This document shows, in pieces, positions 52,662 to 61,038 of a stretch of 64,000 nt of DNA. The notes under the pieces are model-generated. The model made no database searches, was not told the origin of the DNA, and worked only from the letters and a program-made list of their open reading frames with translations. Numbering within the stretch: the first letter of the stretch is position 1; each line of letters opens with the position of its first letter. Source of the stretch: CADEED01 sp963842515 (GTDB taxonomy: Bacteria > Pseudomonadota > Gammaproteobacteria > Steroidobacterales > Steroidobacteraceae); assembly GCA_963842515.1 (NCBI GenBank), contig CAWJGO010000005.1, forward strand, positions 434,001-498,000, given 5' to 3'. The position numbers were made by a program, and so were the translations under genes.

Positions 52662-53414
52662 TCACCGCGGCGCTTCGAGCAAGAGCATTTCCAGCCATTC
52701 CCGGACTGCAGTCGGACTCGCGAGGTGCCGCTCGGCGGCAACGCGATTGCCTACCGATATCGCCTGGCCATTGAATCGACGAACTGCCGCGAATCCCTCG
52801 AGGTCGGTTCTATCGTCGCCGATAAAGACAGGGGTGCGCCCCGCAAACGGCGCCTCCTCCATGAACGCTTCAATAGCACTCGCATTGTTGTGCGCGGCCG
52901 GCTTGATTTCGATGACGTGATCCCCCTCCAGCAGTTCGTAGTCCCGGGTTCCGGATAGATGGGCGCATAACCTCAAGCGCAGTTTCTCTTCGAGATAAGG
53001 CGCCTGCCGGAAATGGACGGCCAGCGCGCACCCCTTGTCCTCCAGCATCGTTCCCTGGAATTGCGATAGAAAATCCTGCAGATCCTTGCGGATAGGCTCC
53101 AGTTCGGTGCCGGCGAACGACGGGCGATACCAATGACCAGTGGCGTCCCGGCGCTCGCATCCGTGCACACCGGCCACCGACAGAAACAGCGGCTCGAAAA
53201 GATCGTCGACCTCGACGATGGGGCGGCCACTGATCAACGCCAGCGCGCCATCAAAGGCGCGGTCCAGCTCCCGTAGCAAATCCACCAGTGCCGGATCGAC
53301 GCGGACTCGGTCTGGAGTTGGCGCGATGTCGAGCAGCGTTCCATCGACATCGAGGAACAGACAGAAGGGCGGGGCGGTGGCCGAGTGCGATTTCCGGGCG
53401 TGTGTGTCGATCAT
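52662..53414 (-). CDS. otsB: Trehalose-6-phosphate phosphatase
   Basis: The 250-residue HAD-superfamily enzyme carries 'LFLDVDGTLLDIAPTP' (D22 nucleophile, D24 acid). 'ALISGRPIVEVDDLF' is motif II, and 'GDDRTDLEGFAAV' is motif IV with the magnesium-binding aspartates. It dephosphorylates the product of OtsA to trehalose. Here otsB precedes otsA, followed by mscS. The gene start faces the divergent MarR gene with 124 bases between. Confidence 0.96.
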   Translation of the reverse strand: MIDTHARKSHSATAPPFCLFLDVDGTLLDIAPTPDRVRVDPALVDLLRELDRAFDGALALISGRPIVEVDDLFEPLFLSVAGVHGCERRDATGHWYRPSFAGTELEPIRKDLQDFLSQFQGTMLEDKGCALAVHFRQAPYLEEKLRLRLCAHLSGTRDYELLEGDHVIEIKPAAHNNASAIEAFMEEAPFAGRTPVFIGDDRTDLEGFAAVRRFNGQAISVGNRVAAERHLASPTAVREWLEMLLLEAPR

Positions 53415-53538
53415 TGTGGTTAATTGTACGCAATGATTGCTAGTCGTGAACTATTTGCTTTGCATAACGAAGAGGGCAGCTCAAAAAGTTCGTGTACGCT
53501 ACTGATCGGGCTGGCCCCCTTCCGGTCGTGACCTTCAG

Positions 53539-54081
53539 ATGAGCCGAGCGAAGACAGTCGAAGACGAGGCGCGGGAAGCGCTAGAGAATAGGGCGCTGGT
53601 TGCCGCGCGCGGGCTGGTCGACCGTATGCGCACGCTCTATCGGGAGCTCGAGCGCATGACTGATGCGCCTATTACCCTCCATCGTGCTTTGGTGTGCGTT
53701 GGCAACGAGCCAGGTCTAACAGCCTCGAAACTTGCTTCAATGCTAGGAATGCAGCGACCGGCGGTCAGTCACGTACTCAAGAGTCTGGTCGCGCGCGGCT
53801 GGATCGAGCGACGGCGCAGCGAGGATGATCAGCGGGCCGTTCGCGTCTATCCGACTTCGGTGGGCAAACAGTTATTACAGGCAACCGCGGGGAGGGCGGT
53901 CGGTACGCTGCAGCGCGCGGTATGCAATCTTTCGGACCGGGATCTCGAAAGGCTTTCCGAGGGCATCGACGCCGTCCTCACGCATCTGCCGGATCCATCG
54001 TTGCCCCTGGCGGCAGCGAGTCCACCTCGCGCCGGCGGCGCGCGCGGCTCGAGGCGAAGGCCCCCCACCACGGATCGGTAG
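53539..54081 (+). CDS. MarR-family transcriptional regulator
   Basis: The 180-residue protein has the MarR winged helix. Helix 2 and the recognition helix are 'LTASKLASMLGMQRPAVSHVLKSLVARGWIERRRSEDDQRAVRVYPT'-like, within residues about 55-110, flanked by dimerisation helices. The C-terminal tail ('RAGGARGSRRRPPTTDR') is basic and probably disordered. It is divergent from otsB and convergent with nhaD (13-base gap). A role in controlling the osmotic or sodium genes is plausible only by position. Confidence 0.9.
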   Translation: MSRAKTVEDEAREALENRALVAARGLVDRMRTLYRELERMTDAPITLHRALVCVGNEPGLTASKLASMLGMQRPAVSHVLKSLVARGWIERRRSEDDQRAVRVYPTSVGKQLLQATAGRAVGTLQRAVCNLSDRDLERLSEGIDAVLTHLPDPSLPLAAASPPRAGGARGSRRRPPTTDR

Positions 54082-54094
54082 GCCCGCGCGGATG

Positions 54095-55498
54095 TCAGCG
54101 GAACGAAGCGCCATTCACCAGGAAATGCACCCAGATCGAGGCTGCGTATCCCAGCGCGATCGCCCAGGTCCACTTGAGATGCGCGAAGAAGGTGTAGACG
54201 CCGCGCGCCTGACCCATGAGAGCAACACCCGCCGCTGATCCAATCGACAACAGCGATCCGCCGACGCCGGCGGTAAGTGTCACTAACAACCACTGGCCAC
54301 GCGACATTTCCGGCTCGATACTCAACACCGCGAACATCACCGGAATGTTGTCGACGATCGCAGAGGCGACACCCACGAGCACGTTGGCCCAAGTCGGTCC
54401 CAGAGAGTCGTAAGAGACGATGGACAGCGCGGCCAGGTAACCGAACGCGCCGAGCGCTCCCACGCACAGCACCACGCCATAGAAGAAGAGCAGCGTGTCC
54501 CATTCGGCCCGCTTGAGGCTGATGAAGACATCGAAGGGTTTTTCGGCCGGCTTGAATCCCGGCGGAGCCGCCGACACGGGCGCCATACGCGCCTCGCGCA
54601 CTTCTTTACGACGAATGAAGTATCCGTAGATTTGCAGCAAGCCGAGGCCGGTCATCATGCCGAGGAAGGGGGGGAGGTCCGCGTACTGATGCATGGCTAC
54701 CGTGATGATCACCGTCAATGCGAACAGAGCGATGACAATTTTGCCACCGTTCTTGATTTCGCCGTGCTCGTCATTCGCTTCGGGTCGAATACGGGGAATC
54801 ACCAGACTCATGAAGAAGGCTGGAACCAGCCAATTCACCAGCGAGGGAATGAACAACGCGAAGAAGTCGAAAAAGCCGAGCAGCCCCTTCTGCCAGACCA
54901 TCAACGTCGTGATGTCGCCGAATGGACTGAATGCGCCGCCGGCATTGGCGGCAACGACGATGTTGATGCAGGCCGGTGCGATGAAAACGGGATTGCCGCG
55001 CCCGGTTACGAGCACGACCGCGCCCATGACGAGGGCAGTCGTGAGGTTGTCGAGCACTGGCGACAACAGAAACGCCATTACTCCGGTCATCCAGAATATG
55101 GTCCGCAGGGACCATCCGCGCTCGACCAGCCAGCTGCGAAGCGCTGCAAACACGTTGCGCTCAGCGAGAGTGTTCACGAAGGTCATCGCGGCCAGCAGAA
55201 ACAACAGCAGCTCGCTGTATTCGAGCAGATTGTGACGCAGAAGCTCACCAACATCGGGGACGCCACCCGCTTGCCAGGCGATGGCGACCAGCAACCAAAG
55301 CACGCCGGCGGCAACCATCACCGGCTTCGACTTGCGCAGGTGGGTGAATTCTTCGGCGATCACGAAACCGTAAGCGACAATGAACACCGCGAGCGCGATG
55401 GCGCCCAGCGCACTGGTCGTCAAATTGGGGACGGAAGTTTCCGCGAACGCGGTGGATGGACTGAGGCCGGCAAGAGCCGCGAGAATGATGGGACGCAA
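54095..55498 (-). CDS. nhaD: Na+/H+ antiporter, NhaD family
   Basis: I place the start at a TTG at 55498, with GGAGG six bases upstream. It gives 467 residues that begin with a cleavable-looking signal ('RPIILAALAGLSPSTAFAE'), as in known NhaD proteins; the ATG at 55534 lacks such a site. About eleven further helices belong to the ion transporter superfamily. NhaD features include 'SPVLDNLTTALVMGAVVL', 'VVAANAGGAFSPFGDITTLMVW' and 'VGVASAIVDNIPVMFAVL'. It extrudes sodium in exchange for protons at the inner membrane. It is near nhaA and a CPA2 antiporter. Confidence 0.93.
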   Translation of the reverse strand: MRPIILAALAGLSPSTAFAETSVPNLTTSALGAIALAVFIVAYGFVIAEEFTHLRKSKPVMVAAGVLWLLVAIAWQAGGVPDVGELLRHNLLEYSELLLFLLAAMTFVNTLAERNVFAALRSWLVERGWSLRTIFWMTGVMAFLLSPVLDNLTTALVMGAVVLVTGRGNPVFIAPACINIVVAANAGGAFSPFGDITTLMVWQKGLLGFFDFFALFIPSLVNWLVPAFFMSLVIPRIRPEANDEHGEIKNGGKIVIALFALTVIITVAMHQYADLPPFLGMMTGLGLLQIYGYFIRRKEVREARMAPVSAAPPGFKPAEKPFDVFISLKRAEWDTLLFFYGVVLCVGALGAFGYLAALSIVSYDSLGPTWANVLVGVASAIVDNIPVMFAVLSIEPEMSRGQWLLVTLTAGVGGSLLSIGSAAGVALMGQARGVYTFFAHLKWTWAIALGYAASIWVHFLVNGASFR

Positions 55499-55559
55499 GA
55501 GAATCCTCCAGTGCACCTGCAACGAAGCTAGCAATTACCGCAGGGAGTCTAATGGGTAC

Positions 55560-55997
55560 ATGAGCACGCGACCAATCTCTGCACGTCCGGCCGGCGTCAC
55601 AGCAATCGCGTGTCTGTTCGCTTTCGGAGCGCTTGCCAGCGGTCTCGCTCTCGCAACTCTCGCGGTGCCAGGTGGGGCAGTCGACACGATCTGGCGCGTG
55701 AATCCGCGGGGACACGACGCCTTTCTGCGAATGGGACCCTGGGCGTATTTACTGCTGGGCACGGTCTGTCTGGCCTGCGCCGCAACCGCCTACGGCATGA
55801 CGGCAGGAAAAAAATGGGGGTATCGCGCAGCGATCGTCATGCTCTCGGTGAATCTTGTTGGCGATCTGTTGAACGTCCTCACCGGGAACGAACCGCGTGC
55901 CGTCATCGGGGTGCCCGTCGTCGCCATGGTGCTCTGGTATCTCTCTACGCCTGGAGCTCGGGCGCATTTTTATGGTCCGATAACCGCAGCCAGATAA
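55560..55997 (+). CDS. Small membrane protein of unknown function
   Basis: From the ATG at 55560 the product is 145 residues with four hydrophobic helices ('GVTAIACLFAFGALASGLALATLAV', 'WAYLLLGTVCLACAATAYGM', 'WGYRAAIVMLSVNLVGDLLNVL', 'VIGVPVVAMVLWYL'). A longer open frame from 55380 overlaps the nhaD coding region and is not used. The last 53 bases overlap the 3' end of nhaA on the other strand. No family is recognised. Confidence 0.72.
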   Translation: MSTRPISARPAGVTAIACLFAFGALASGLALATLAVPGGAVDTIWRVNPRGHDAFLRMGPWAYLLLGTVCLACAATAYGMTAGKKWGYRAAIVMLSVNLVGDLLNVLTGNEPRAVIGVPVVAMVLWYLSTPGARAHFYGPITAAR

Positions 55998-57108
55998 ATC
56001 CCAGAATCCCCGCGATGAGCGAGGCGGCCAAGACGGCGAGCTTGGAAGAATCGATAACGTTTGCTGAGCTTGCGAAAGCAAGATTGGTGATGAAAATCGA
56101 CATCGTGAAGCCGATGCCGCCGAGCATTCCCGCGCCCACGATGTGTGACCAGCGGATGCCCTCCGGCAACGAACTCACGCGGCAGGCGACGGCCAGCATG
56201 CACAGTAGGCTCACGCCAAGCGGCTTGCCGATGAGCAACCCCAGCGCGATACCGGCGCTATTGGCCGTGGCGAGCTGAGCGATCGCTTCGCTGTCGACCG
56301 GCACACCCGTATTCGCCAGCGCGAACAGCGGCAGGATCAGATAGGCCACCGGCTTGTGCAGGCGGTGCTCCAGGCGATGCGACGGCGATTGCAGTTGCTC
56401 GCGCGCCGAGAACGGAATGGCGAAGGCCAGCATGACGCCGGCAATCGACGCGTGAATCCCCGCGTTCAACACACAGAACCACATGAACGCGCCGCCGATG
56501 AGATAGGGCGCGAGTGCCATGACGCGCATCGGTCGTCCGAGCAGGAATAGCAACGACCAGGTGGCAAGTGCCGCGGCGAGCCAGGCTGCGGAGATCTCGG
56601 CAGTGTATGCCGTGGCGATCAACACGATGGCGCCGAGGTCATCGATGACCGCGAACGCGACGACGAACACCTTGAGCGCCGCCGGAACGCGGTTGCCGAG
56701 CAACGCCAGCACACCCAACGCAAACGCGATGTCAGTTGCCATCGGTATGCCGAAGCCCGCCTGCGTGGCCAATCCGCCATTCAGCGCAAAGTGCAGCGAC
56801 GCTGGTGCGACCATGCCGCCGACGGCCGCGAATGCCGGCAGCAGCGCATTGCGCAATTTCGACAGCTCCCCGACGTACAGTTCGCGCTCCAGCTCGAGGC
56901 CGATGAAAAGGAAAAAGATCGCCATCAGCGCGTCGTTGATCCAGTGCTCGAGACTCAGGGGACCCAGTTTCAGGTGCCAGACATCGATGTAGGCCGCCGA
57001 CAGCGGGGAGTTGGCCAACGCCAGCGACACCACGGTGCAGCCCAGGAGCAAGACGCCCCCGAATTGTTCGGATTTCGCGAAGCGCGCGAATGTTTCGGTG
57101 AGTTTCAC
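55945..57108 (-). CDS. nhaA: Na+/H+ antiporter NhaA
   Basis: From a GTG at 57108 the protein has 387 residues, like E. coli NhaA (388); an upstream ATG at 57183 would add 25 residues outside the family. The transport centre is intact: 'TDIAFALGVLALLG' (T125, D126) and 'FAVIDDLGAIV' (D156, D157), matching T132/D133 and D163/D164 of E. coli. Twelve helices are evident. It exchanges sodium for protons at alkaline pH. The start region overlaps none of the divergent KefB-type gene, 62 bases away. Confidence 0.95.
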   Translation of the reverse strand: MKLTETFARFAKSEQFGGVLLLGCTVVSLALANSPLSAAYIDVWHLKLGPLSLEHWINDALMAIFFLFIGLELERELYVGELSKLRNALLPAFAAVGGMVAPASLHFALNGGLATQAGFGIPMATDIAFALGVLALLGNRVPAALKVFVVAFAVIDDLGAIVLIATAYTAEISAAWLAAALATWSLLFLLGRPMRVMALAPYLIGGAFMWFCVLNAGIHASIAGVMLAFAIPFSAREQLQSPSHRLEHRLHKPVAYLILPLFALANTGVPVDSEAIAQLATANSAGIALGLLIGKPLGVSLLCMLAVACRVSSLPEGIRWSHIVGAGMLGGIGFTMSIFITNLAFASSANVIDSSKLAVLAASLIAGILGFIWLRLSDHKNAPELQA

Positions 57109-57170
57109 GGCACCCGGACAATAGAGTGGGCGATGCCTGCCGACAACCGCCGTGCTAACTTCTACGGCGA

Positions 57171-59144
57171 ATGACCGATTCACCCCTGCCTCTCATCCTC
57201 GTCCTGTTAGCCGCGTCGGTTTTCGTCGTGACGCTGGCGCGGCGCCTCGGACTGCCGGCCATTCTCGGCTACGTCACCGTCGGACTTATCCTGGGGCCGC
57301 ATGCCATCGGGCTGTTCCCCGAGTCCGACACCACGCACCTGCTGGCGGAGCTGGGCGTGGTCTTCCTGCTGTTCACGCTGGGCCTGGAGTTTTCCTGGCC
57401 GCGCATGGTCGCGTTGCGCCGCGAGGTGTTCGGCTTGGGGTCGCTGCAGGTGCTCGGCACGGCTGCCGTGGTGGCGCTGATCGCACGCCAGTTCGGACTC
57501 GGGTGGCCACAGTGCATCGTGCTCGGCGGTGTGGTGGCCATGAGCTCCACCGTGCTCATCGTGCAGTTGCTCACAGAGCGTGCCGAGCTCAATCGCACGC
57601 ACGGCCGGTTGGCGTTCAGCGTGGTGTTGTTCCAGGACATCGCCGTGGTCCCTTTTCTTGCGTTGGCAGCGGCGTTGGCGCCAGGGGCCGAATCCTTTTC
57701 GATGAGCATGGCCGTGAAGCTGGTGGCTGCCGGCACCCTTGCCGTGCTGGTGGTGCTGGCCGCCGGCCGCTGGCTGCTGCGCCCGCTTCTGTATGTCATC
57801 GCCAACAGCCGCCTGCGCGAGCTGTTCACACTCGCGGTGCTGCTGGTGGCATTGGCTTCCGCCTGGGCCTCGCAACTCGCGGGGCTGTCGATGGCGCTCG
57901 GCGCCTTTCTCGCCGGAATGATGCTGGCCGAGACCGAATACAGCCACCAGGTGGAGAGCGTCATCCGGCCGTTCCGCGACATCCTGCTCGGCCTGTTCTT
58001 CATCTCGGTGGGCATGTTGCTCGATCTGAACGCGCTGTGGCGCGAGCTCTGGGTGATCCTGGCATTGCTGGTTTCCATGGTGCTCATCAAGGCCGTCATC
58101 GCCTCGTTCGCGACGCGCTTGTTCGTGGATTCCAACTTCAAGGCATTGCGCACCGGTGTCACGCTGGCCGTGGGCGGCGAGTTCGGCATCGCGCTGCTGA
58201 CGCTGCTGCTGCAGAACAAAGCCATCGACCCGGCCATCGCGCAACCGCTGTTGGTGGCTGTCGTGCTCGGCATGGTGCTGGCGCCGGTGATCCTCGCCAA
58301 CAACAAACGCGTAGCGCGTTTGTTGTTAGGTGAGCGCGGACCGCCCAGGACTGCCATCGAACGCGAGGACGCCGCCACTCAGGCTGTGGCGAAACGCGCG
58401 CACGTGATCCTGTGCGGCTTCGGCCGCGTCGGCCAGAACGTGGCGCGCGTGCTCGAGGCGCAGGGCTTTGAATACATTGCCATCGATCTCGATGCCGCGC
58501 GCGTGCGAACCGCGCGGCAGATCGGTCAACCCGTGGTGTACGGGGACTCCGCCGACGAGCAGGTGCTCGAGGAAGTGGGCCTCGCCAATGCAAGCGCGGT
58601 GGTCATTTCGTTCTCCGACACACGTACTTCGCTCGCCATCCTGCGAAGCCTGCGCCGTTTGCGCACCGACGTGCCGGTGCTGGTGCGCACACCCGACGAC
58701 TCGCGGCTGCTCGAGCTCAAGACCGCGGGCGCCACCGAGGTCGTACCCGAGGCTTTCGAAGCGAGCCTCATGCTGGCATCGCATGTGCTGATGTCGCTCA
58801 AGGTGCCGCCAGCCACGGTCATGCGCTCGGTCGCCGAGCTGCGCGGCAATCGCTACGAGATGCTGCGCAACGTCATCGCGCGCGGTGACGGCTCGTTGAA
58901 CGATGCCGAATTCGCCGAGCAGGTGCGCTCGGTGGTATTGCCCCCGGGTTCCTGGTGCATCGGCAAATGCGTGGACGAAGTGCGACGCGCAGGTGCCCAG
59001 GTGGCGTTCACCGGCATCCGCCGCCACGGCATCCTCGGCCGCGAGCCCAGCGGCGACACGGAGTTCCAGGATGGCGACATCGTGGTGGTCTACGGCACGC
59101 CCGAGGCGCTCGAGCATGCCGAGGCCGTGCTGCTCGCCGGTTGA
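57171..59144 (+). CDS. CPA2-family cation:proton antiporter, KefB/KefC/YbaL-like
   Basis: The 657-residue protein has about twelve membrane helices with CPA2 motifs ('LGLPAILGYVTVGLILGPHAIGLF', 'GVVFLLFTLGLEFSW', 'VALAAMSSTVLIVQLL'-like, 'GMMLAETEYSHQVESVIRPFRDILLGLFFISVGM'). A cytoplasmic RCK domain follows, starting 'HVILCGFGRVGQNVARVLEAQG' (GxGxxG nucleotide loop, residues about 410-420), and then a TrkA-C domain ('GSWCIGKCVDEVRRAGAQVAFTGIRRHG'). It probably exports potassium or sodium in exchange for protons under nucleotide control. It shares one base with the next gene. Confidence 0.93.
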   Translation: MTDSPLPLILVLLAASVFVVTLARRLGLPAILGYVTVGLILGPHAIGLFPESDTTHLLAELGVVFLLFTLGLEFSWPRMVALRREVFGLGSLQVLGTAAVVALIARQFGLGWPQCIVLGGVVAMSSTVLIVQLLTERAELNRTHGRLAFSVVLFQDIAVVPFLALAAALAPGAESFSMSMAVKLVAAGTLAVLVVLAAGRWLLRPLLYVIANSRLRELFTLAVLLVALASAWASQLAGLSMALGAFLAGMMLAETEYSHQVESVIRPFRDILLGLFFISVGMLLDLNALWRELWVILALLVSMVLIKAVIASFATRLFVDSNFKALRTGVTLAVGGEFGIALLTLLLQNKAIDPAIAQPLLVAVVLGMVLAPVILANNKRVARLLLGERGPPRTAIEREDAATQAVAKRAHVILCGFGRVGQNVARVLEAQGFEYIAIDLDAARVRTARQIGQPVVYGDSADEQVLEEVGLANASAVVISFSDTRTSLAILRSLRRLRTDVPVLVRTPDDSRLLELKTAGATEVVPEAFEASLMLASHVLMSLKVPPATVMRSVAELRGNRYEMLRNVIARGDGSLNDAEFAEQVRSVVLPPGSWCIGKCVDEVRRAGAQVAFTGIRRHGILGREPSGDTEFQDGDIVVVYGTPEALEHAEAVLLAG

Positions 59145-59485
59145 TGCCGCGCCGCGAACCCATTTCAGGCTGGAAAGTGGTGGCGTTCGCGTCGCCGGTT
59201 TTCGCGGTACTGCTTCCGCTGTTCCATGGTTGGAGCGTCGGCTTCGAACCGCGCTCGATCCTGTGGCTGGCGGCGGCGGGTGCGGCCATCGGCGTGATCG
59301 CTGCGCCGCTGCTCGAGCCCAAGGCCTTCCGCAATCCGTTGCTGTGGCAGGTGTTCTTTTCGGTACTGTCCTGCTTGTTCGTCGCAATTCAGCAGCAGGC
59401 GGGCAAACTCGGTTTCGCGATTGCGCTCGTTGTCGGCGTGCTCCTGGGCCTCACGGCGAAGTGGTGGGTTCAAGGGCTGCCCTGA
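59144..59485 (+). CDS. Small membrane protein
   Basis: The 113-residue product starts at the ATG that overlaps the antiporter stop (TGATG). It has about four hydrophobic helices ('WKVVAFASPVFAVLLPLFHGW', 'SILWLAAAGAAIGVIAAPLLE', 'LLWQVFFSVLSCLFVAIQQ', 'GFAIALVVGVLLGLTAKWW'). Coupling suggests it accompanies the CPA2 antiporter, but no family is recognised. Its end overlaps that of the convergent permease-like gene by 16 bases. Confidence 0.72.
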   Translation: MPRREPISGWKVVAFASPVFAVLLPLFHGWSVGFEPRSILWLAAAGAAIGVIAAPLLEPKAFRNPLLWQVFFSVLSCLFVAIQQQAGKLGFAIALVVGVLLGLTAKWWVQGLP

Positions 59486-59940
59486 GGATCTCCATCGGCA
59501 TGCCGTGATTCGAGCAGGTCGTCGATGTTAGGGACACCGGTTTCGCTTCGACCGTCATCGGGGCCCAGCCGGGCCCTTTCCGCCAGCCTCACGTAGACTG
59601 CGCGAATTCGCGCGAGGTCACGTTCTTCGAGCTCTTCGAGATCCATGAGTACGTTGTGCGCACCTGGTGATACGCGCAGCAGTTCATCCAGCTTCACGTG
59701 CACGGCTTCGGCGTCGCGGTTCTGGGTGCTCTGGATCAGGAACACCATGAGAAACGTGATGATCGTGGTACCGGTATTCACCACCAGCTGCCAGGTGTCG
59801 CTCCATCGGAATAGGGGACCACTGATGGCCCAGCCGAGAATCACCAGCACCGCGAGCGCAAACGTGACCGGCTGACCGGTGGTGTGCGCGGTACGCTTTG
59901 CTAGGCGCGTGAACCAGGAACTGGACTTTGCGGGAGTCAT
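59470..59940 (-). CDS. Low-affinity iron permease-like small membrane protein
   Basis: From the ATG at 59940 (GAGG upstream) the protein has 156 residues. Two close helices ('VTFALAVLVILGWAISGPLFRW' and 'WQLVVNTGTTIITFLMVFLIQ') are followed by 'STQNRDAEAVHVKLDELLRV', a very characteristic stretch of the 'low affinity iron permease' (Fet4-like, DUF) family of bacteria. The C-terminal half is charged. The iron-transport name comes from weak similarity to yeast Fet4 and is not proven for bacterial members. The longer start at 59970 is less likely. Confidence 0.85.
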   Translation of the reverse strand: MTPAKSSSWFTRLAKRTAHTTGQPVTFALAVLVILGWAISGPLFRWSDTWQLVVNTGTTIITFLMVFLIQSTQNRDAEAVHVKLDELLRVSPGAHNVLMDLEELEERDLARIRAVYVRLAERARLGPDDGRSETGVPNIDDLLESRHADGDPQGSP

Positions 59941-60040
59941 GACAAGCACCTCGTGAGATTCTCTGCTCACTAGGGTAGGCGCGCGGGCGTGGCGCTCCTA
60001 CTCCCCGCGGATCGGAATACACGCCGACTACGTGTCAGAG

Positions 60041-60991
60041 TCAGGGCTCGTCCGCCACCACGCGTTTCGGCCAGCTCAACACCAGCACGCTGCAGACGAT
60101 CATCGCGCTTCCCAGTGCCTGCCAGACATTGAGCCGCTCGCCGAGAAAGAGGGCCGCCAGTACGATGGTGGTGGGTGGACCGATGGTGCTCGCGATCGCC
60201 GCCCGCTGTGCGCCAACGCGCCGCATGCCCTCGGCCTGCAACAATCCGGGAATGAACATGCACAACACGCCGAGCACCGTGAGCAACAGCCAGTCGTAGG
60301 CCTGCAGGAAGCGCAGCTCGTGAAACGAGCGGAAGACGGTGAAATGCAGCACCAGCGCCACGGCGGCGGAGCTCATGCCAATGGCCGCGAAGCGTGTGCT
60401 GCCGAGCTCCTGCGTGTACCGCTCGCCGATTAAAAAGTAGATAGCCGTGGTGAGCGCGGCGATCAGGACGAGCCCGGCGCCGAACAGGTTCTGCCGCAAC
60501 TCGTGGAAGTCGATGCCACCGATGGCGAAGAAGATGCCCGCGTAAGTGACCACCATGGCGAGCACCAGGCGCATCTCGGGCGCGCGGCGCCACATGAAGC
60601 AATGGACCACCATCACCATCGCCGGATAACTGAACAGCAGCACACGCTCGATGGAGGCATCGATGAGGGTCAATGCCCAGAAGTCGACCATCGCACCGAT
60701 GTAGTAGCAGGTAACGCCGGAGATGGCGGCTGCGACCACCGCCCTCACGGGCAGAGGCCGAGGTTCTTGCCCGCCCTCGCGGATTGGTCGGGCCGGCTGG
60801 TGCGCACGGAAGGCAAACCAGACAAACAGCGGCATGGCAAGCACGGCGCGCACTGTCACCAGCAGCTCGAATCCGACGCCCCGTTGGTACAACGCTTTGC
60901 CGAAAAGCCCTTTGCTGGCAAACAAAATGGCCGAGCCGGCGACCAACAGCATTCCCAGACGCTGGCGATTCTGATCCTGATCCATCGCCAC
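60041..60991 (-). CDS. EamA-type drug/metabolite transporter
   Basis: The 316-residue protein has ten hydrophobic helices made of two EamA repeats ('GSAILFASKGLFGKALYQRGVGFELLVTVRAVLAMPLF' and the second half ending 'FLGERLNVWQALGSAMIVCSVLVLSW'). The start is GTG at 60991 with AGGAA upstream; ATG at 60985 is an alternative. The family exports or imports diverse metabolites; substrate is unknown. It is divergent from ppc with about 47 bases between. Confidence 0.9.
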   Translation of the reverse strand: MAMDQDQNRQRLGMLLVAGSAILFASKGLFGKALYQRGVGFELLVTVRAVLAMPLFVWFAFRAHQPARPIREGGQEPRPLPVRAVVAAAISGVTCYYIGAMVDFWALTLIDASIERVLLFSYPAMVMVVHCFMWRRAPEMRLVLAMVVTYAGIFFAIGGIDFHELRQNLFGAGLVLIAALTTAIYFLIGERYTQELGSTRFAAIGMSSAAVALVLHFTVFRSFHELRFLQAYDWLLLTVLGVLCMFIPGLLQAEGMRRVGAQRAAIASTIGPPTTIVLAALFLGERLNVWQALGSAMIVCSVLVLSWPKRVVADEP

Positions 60992-61038
60992 ATGATTCCT
61001 GACGTGCCGCCGTTACGCCATGTCTTTAACACTGTAGA

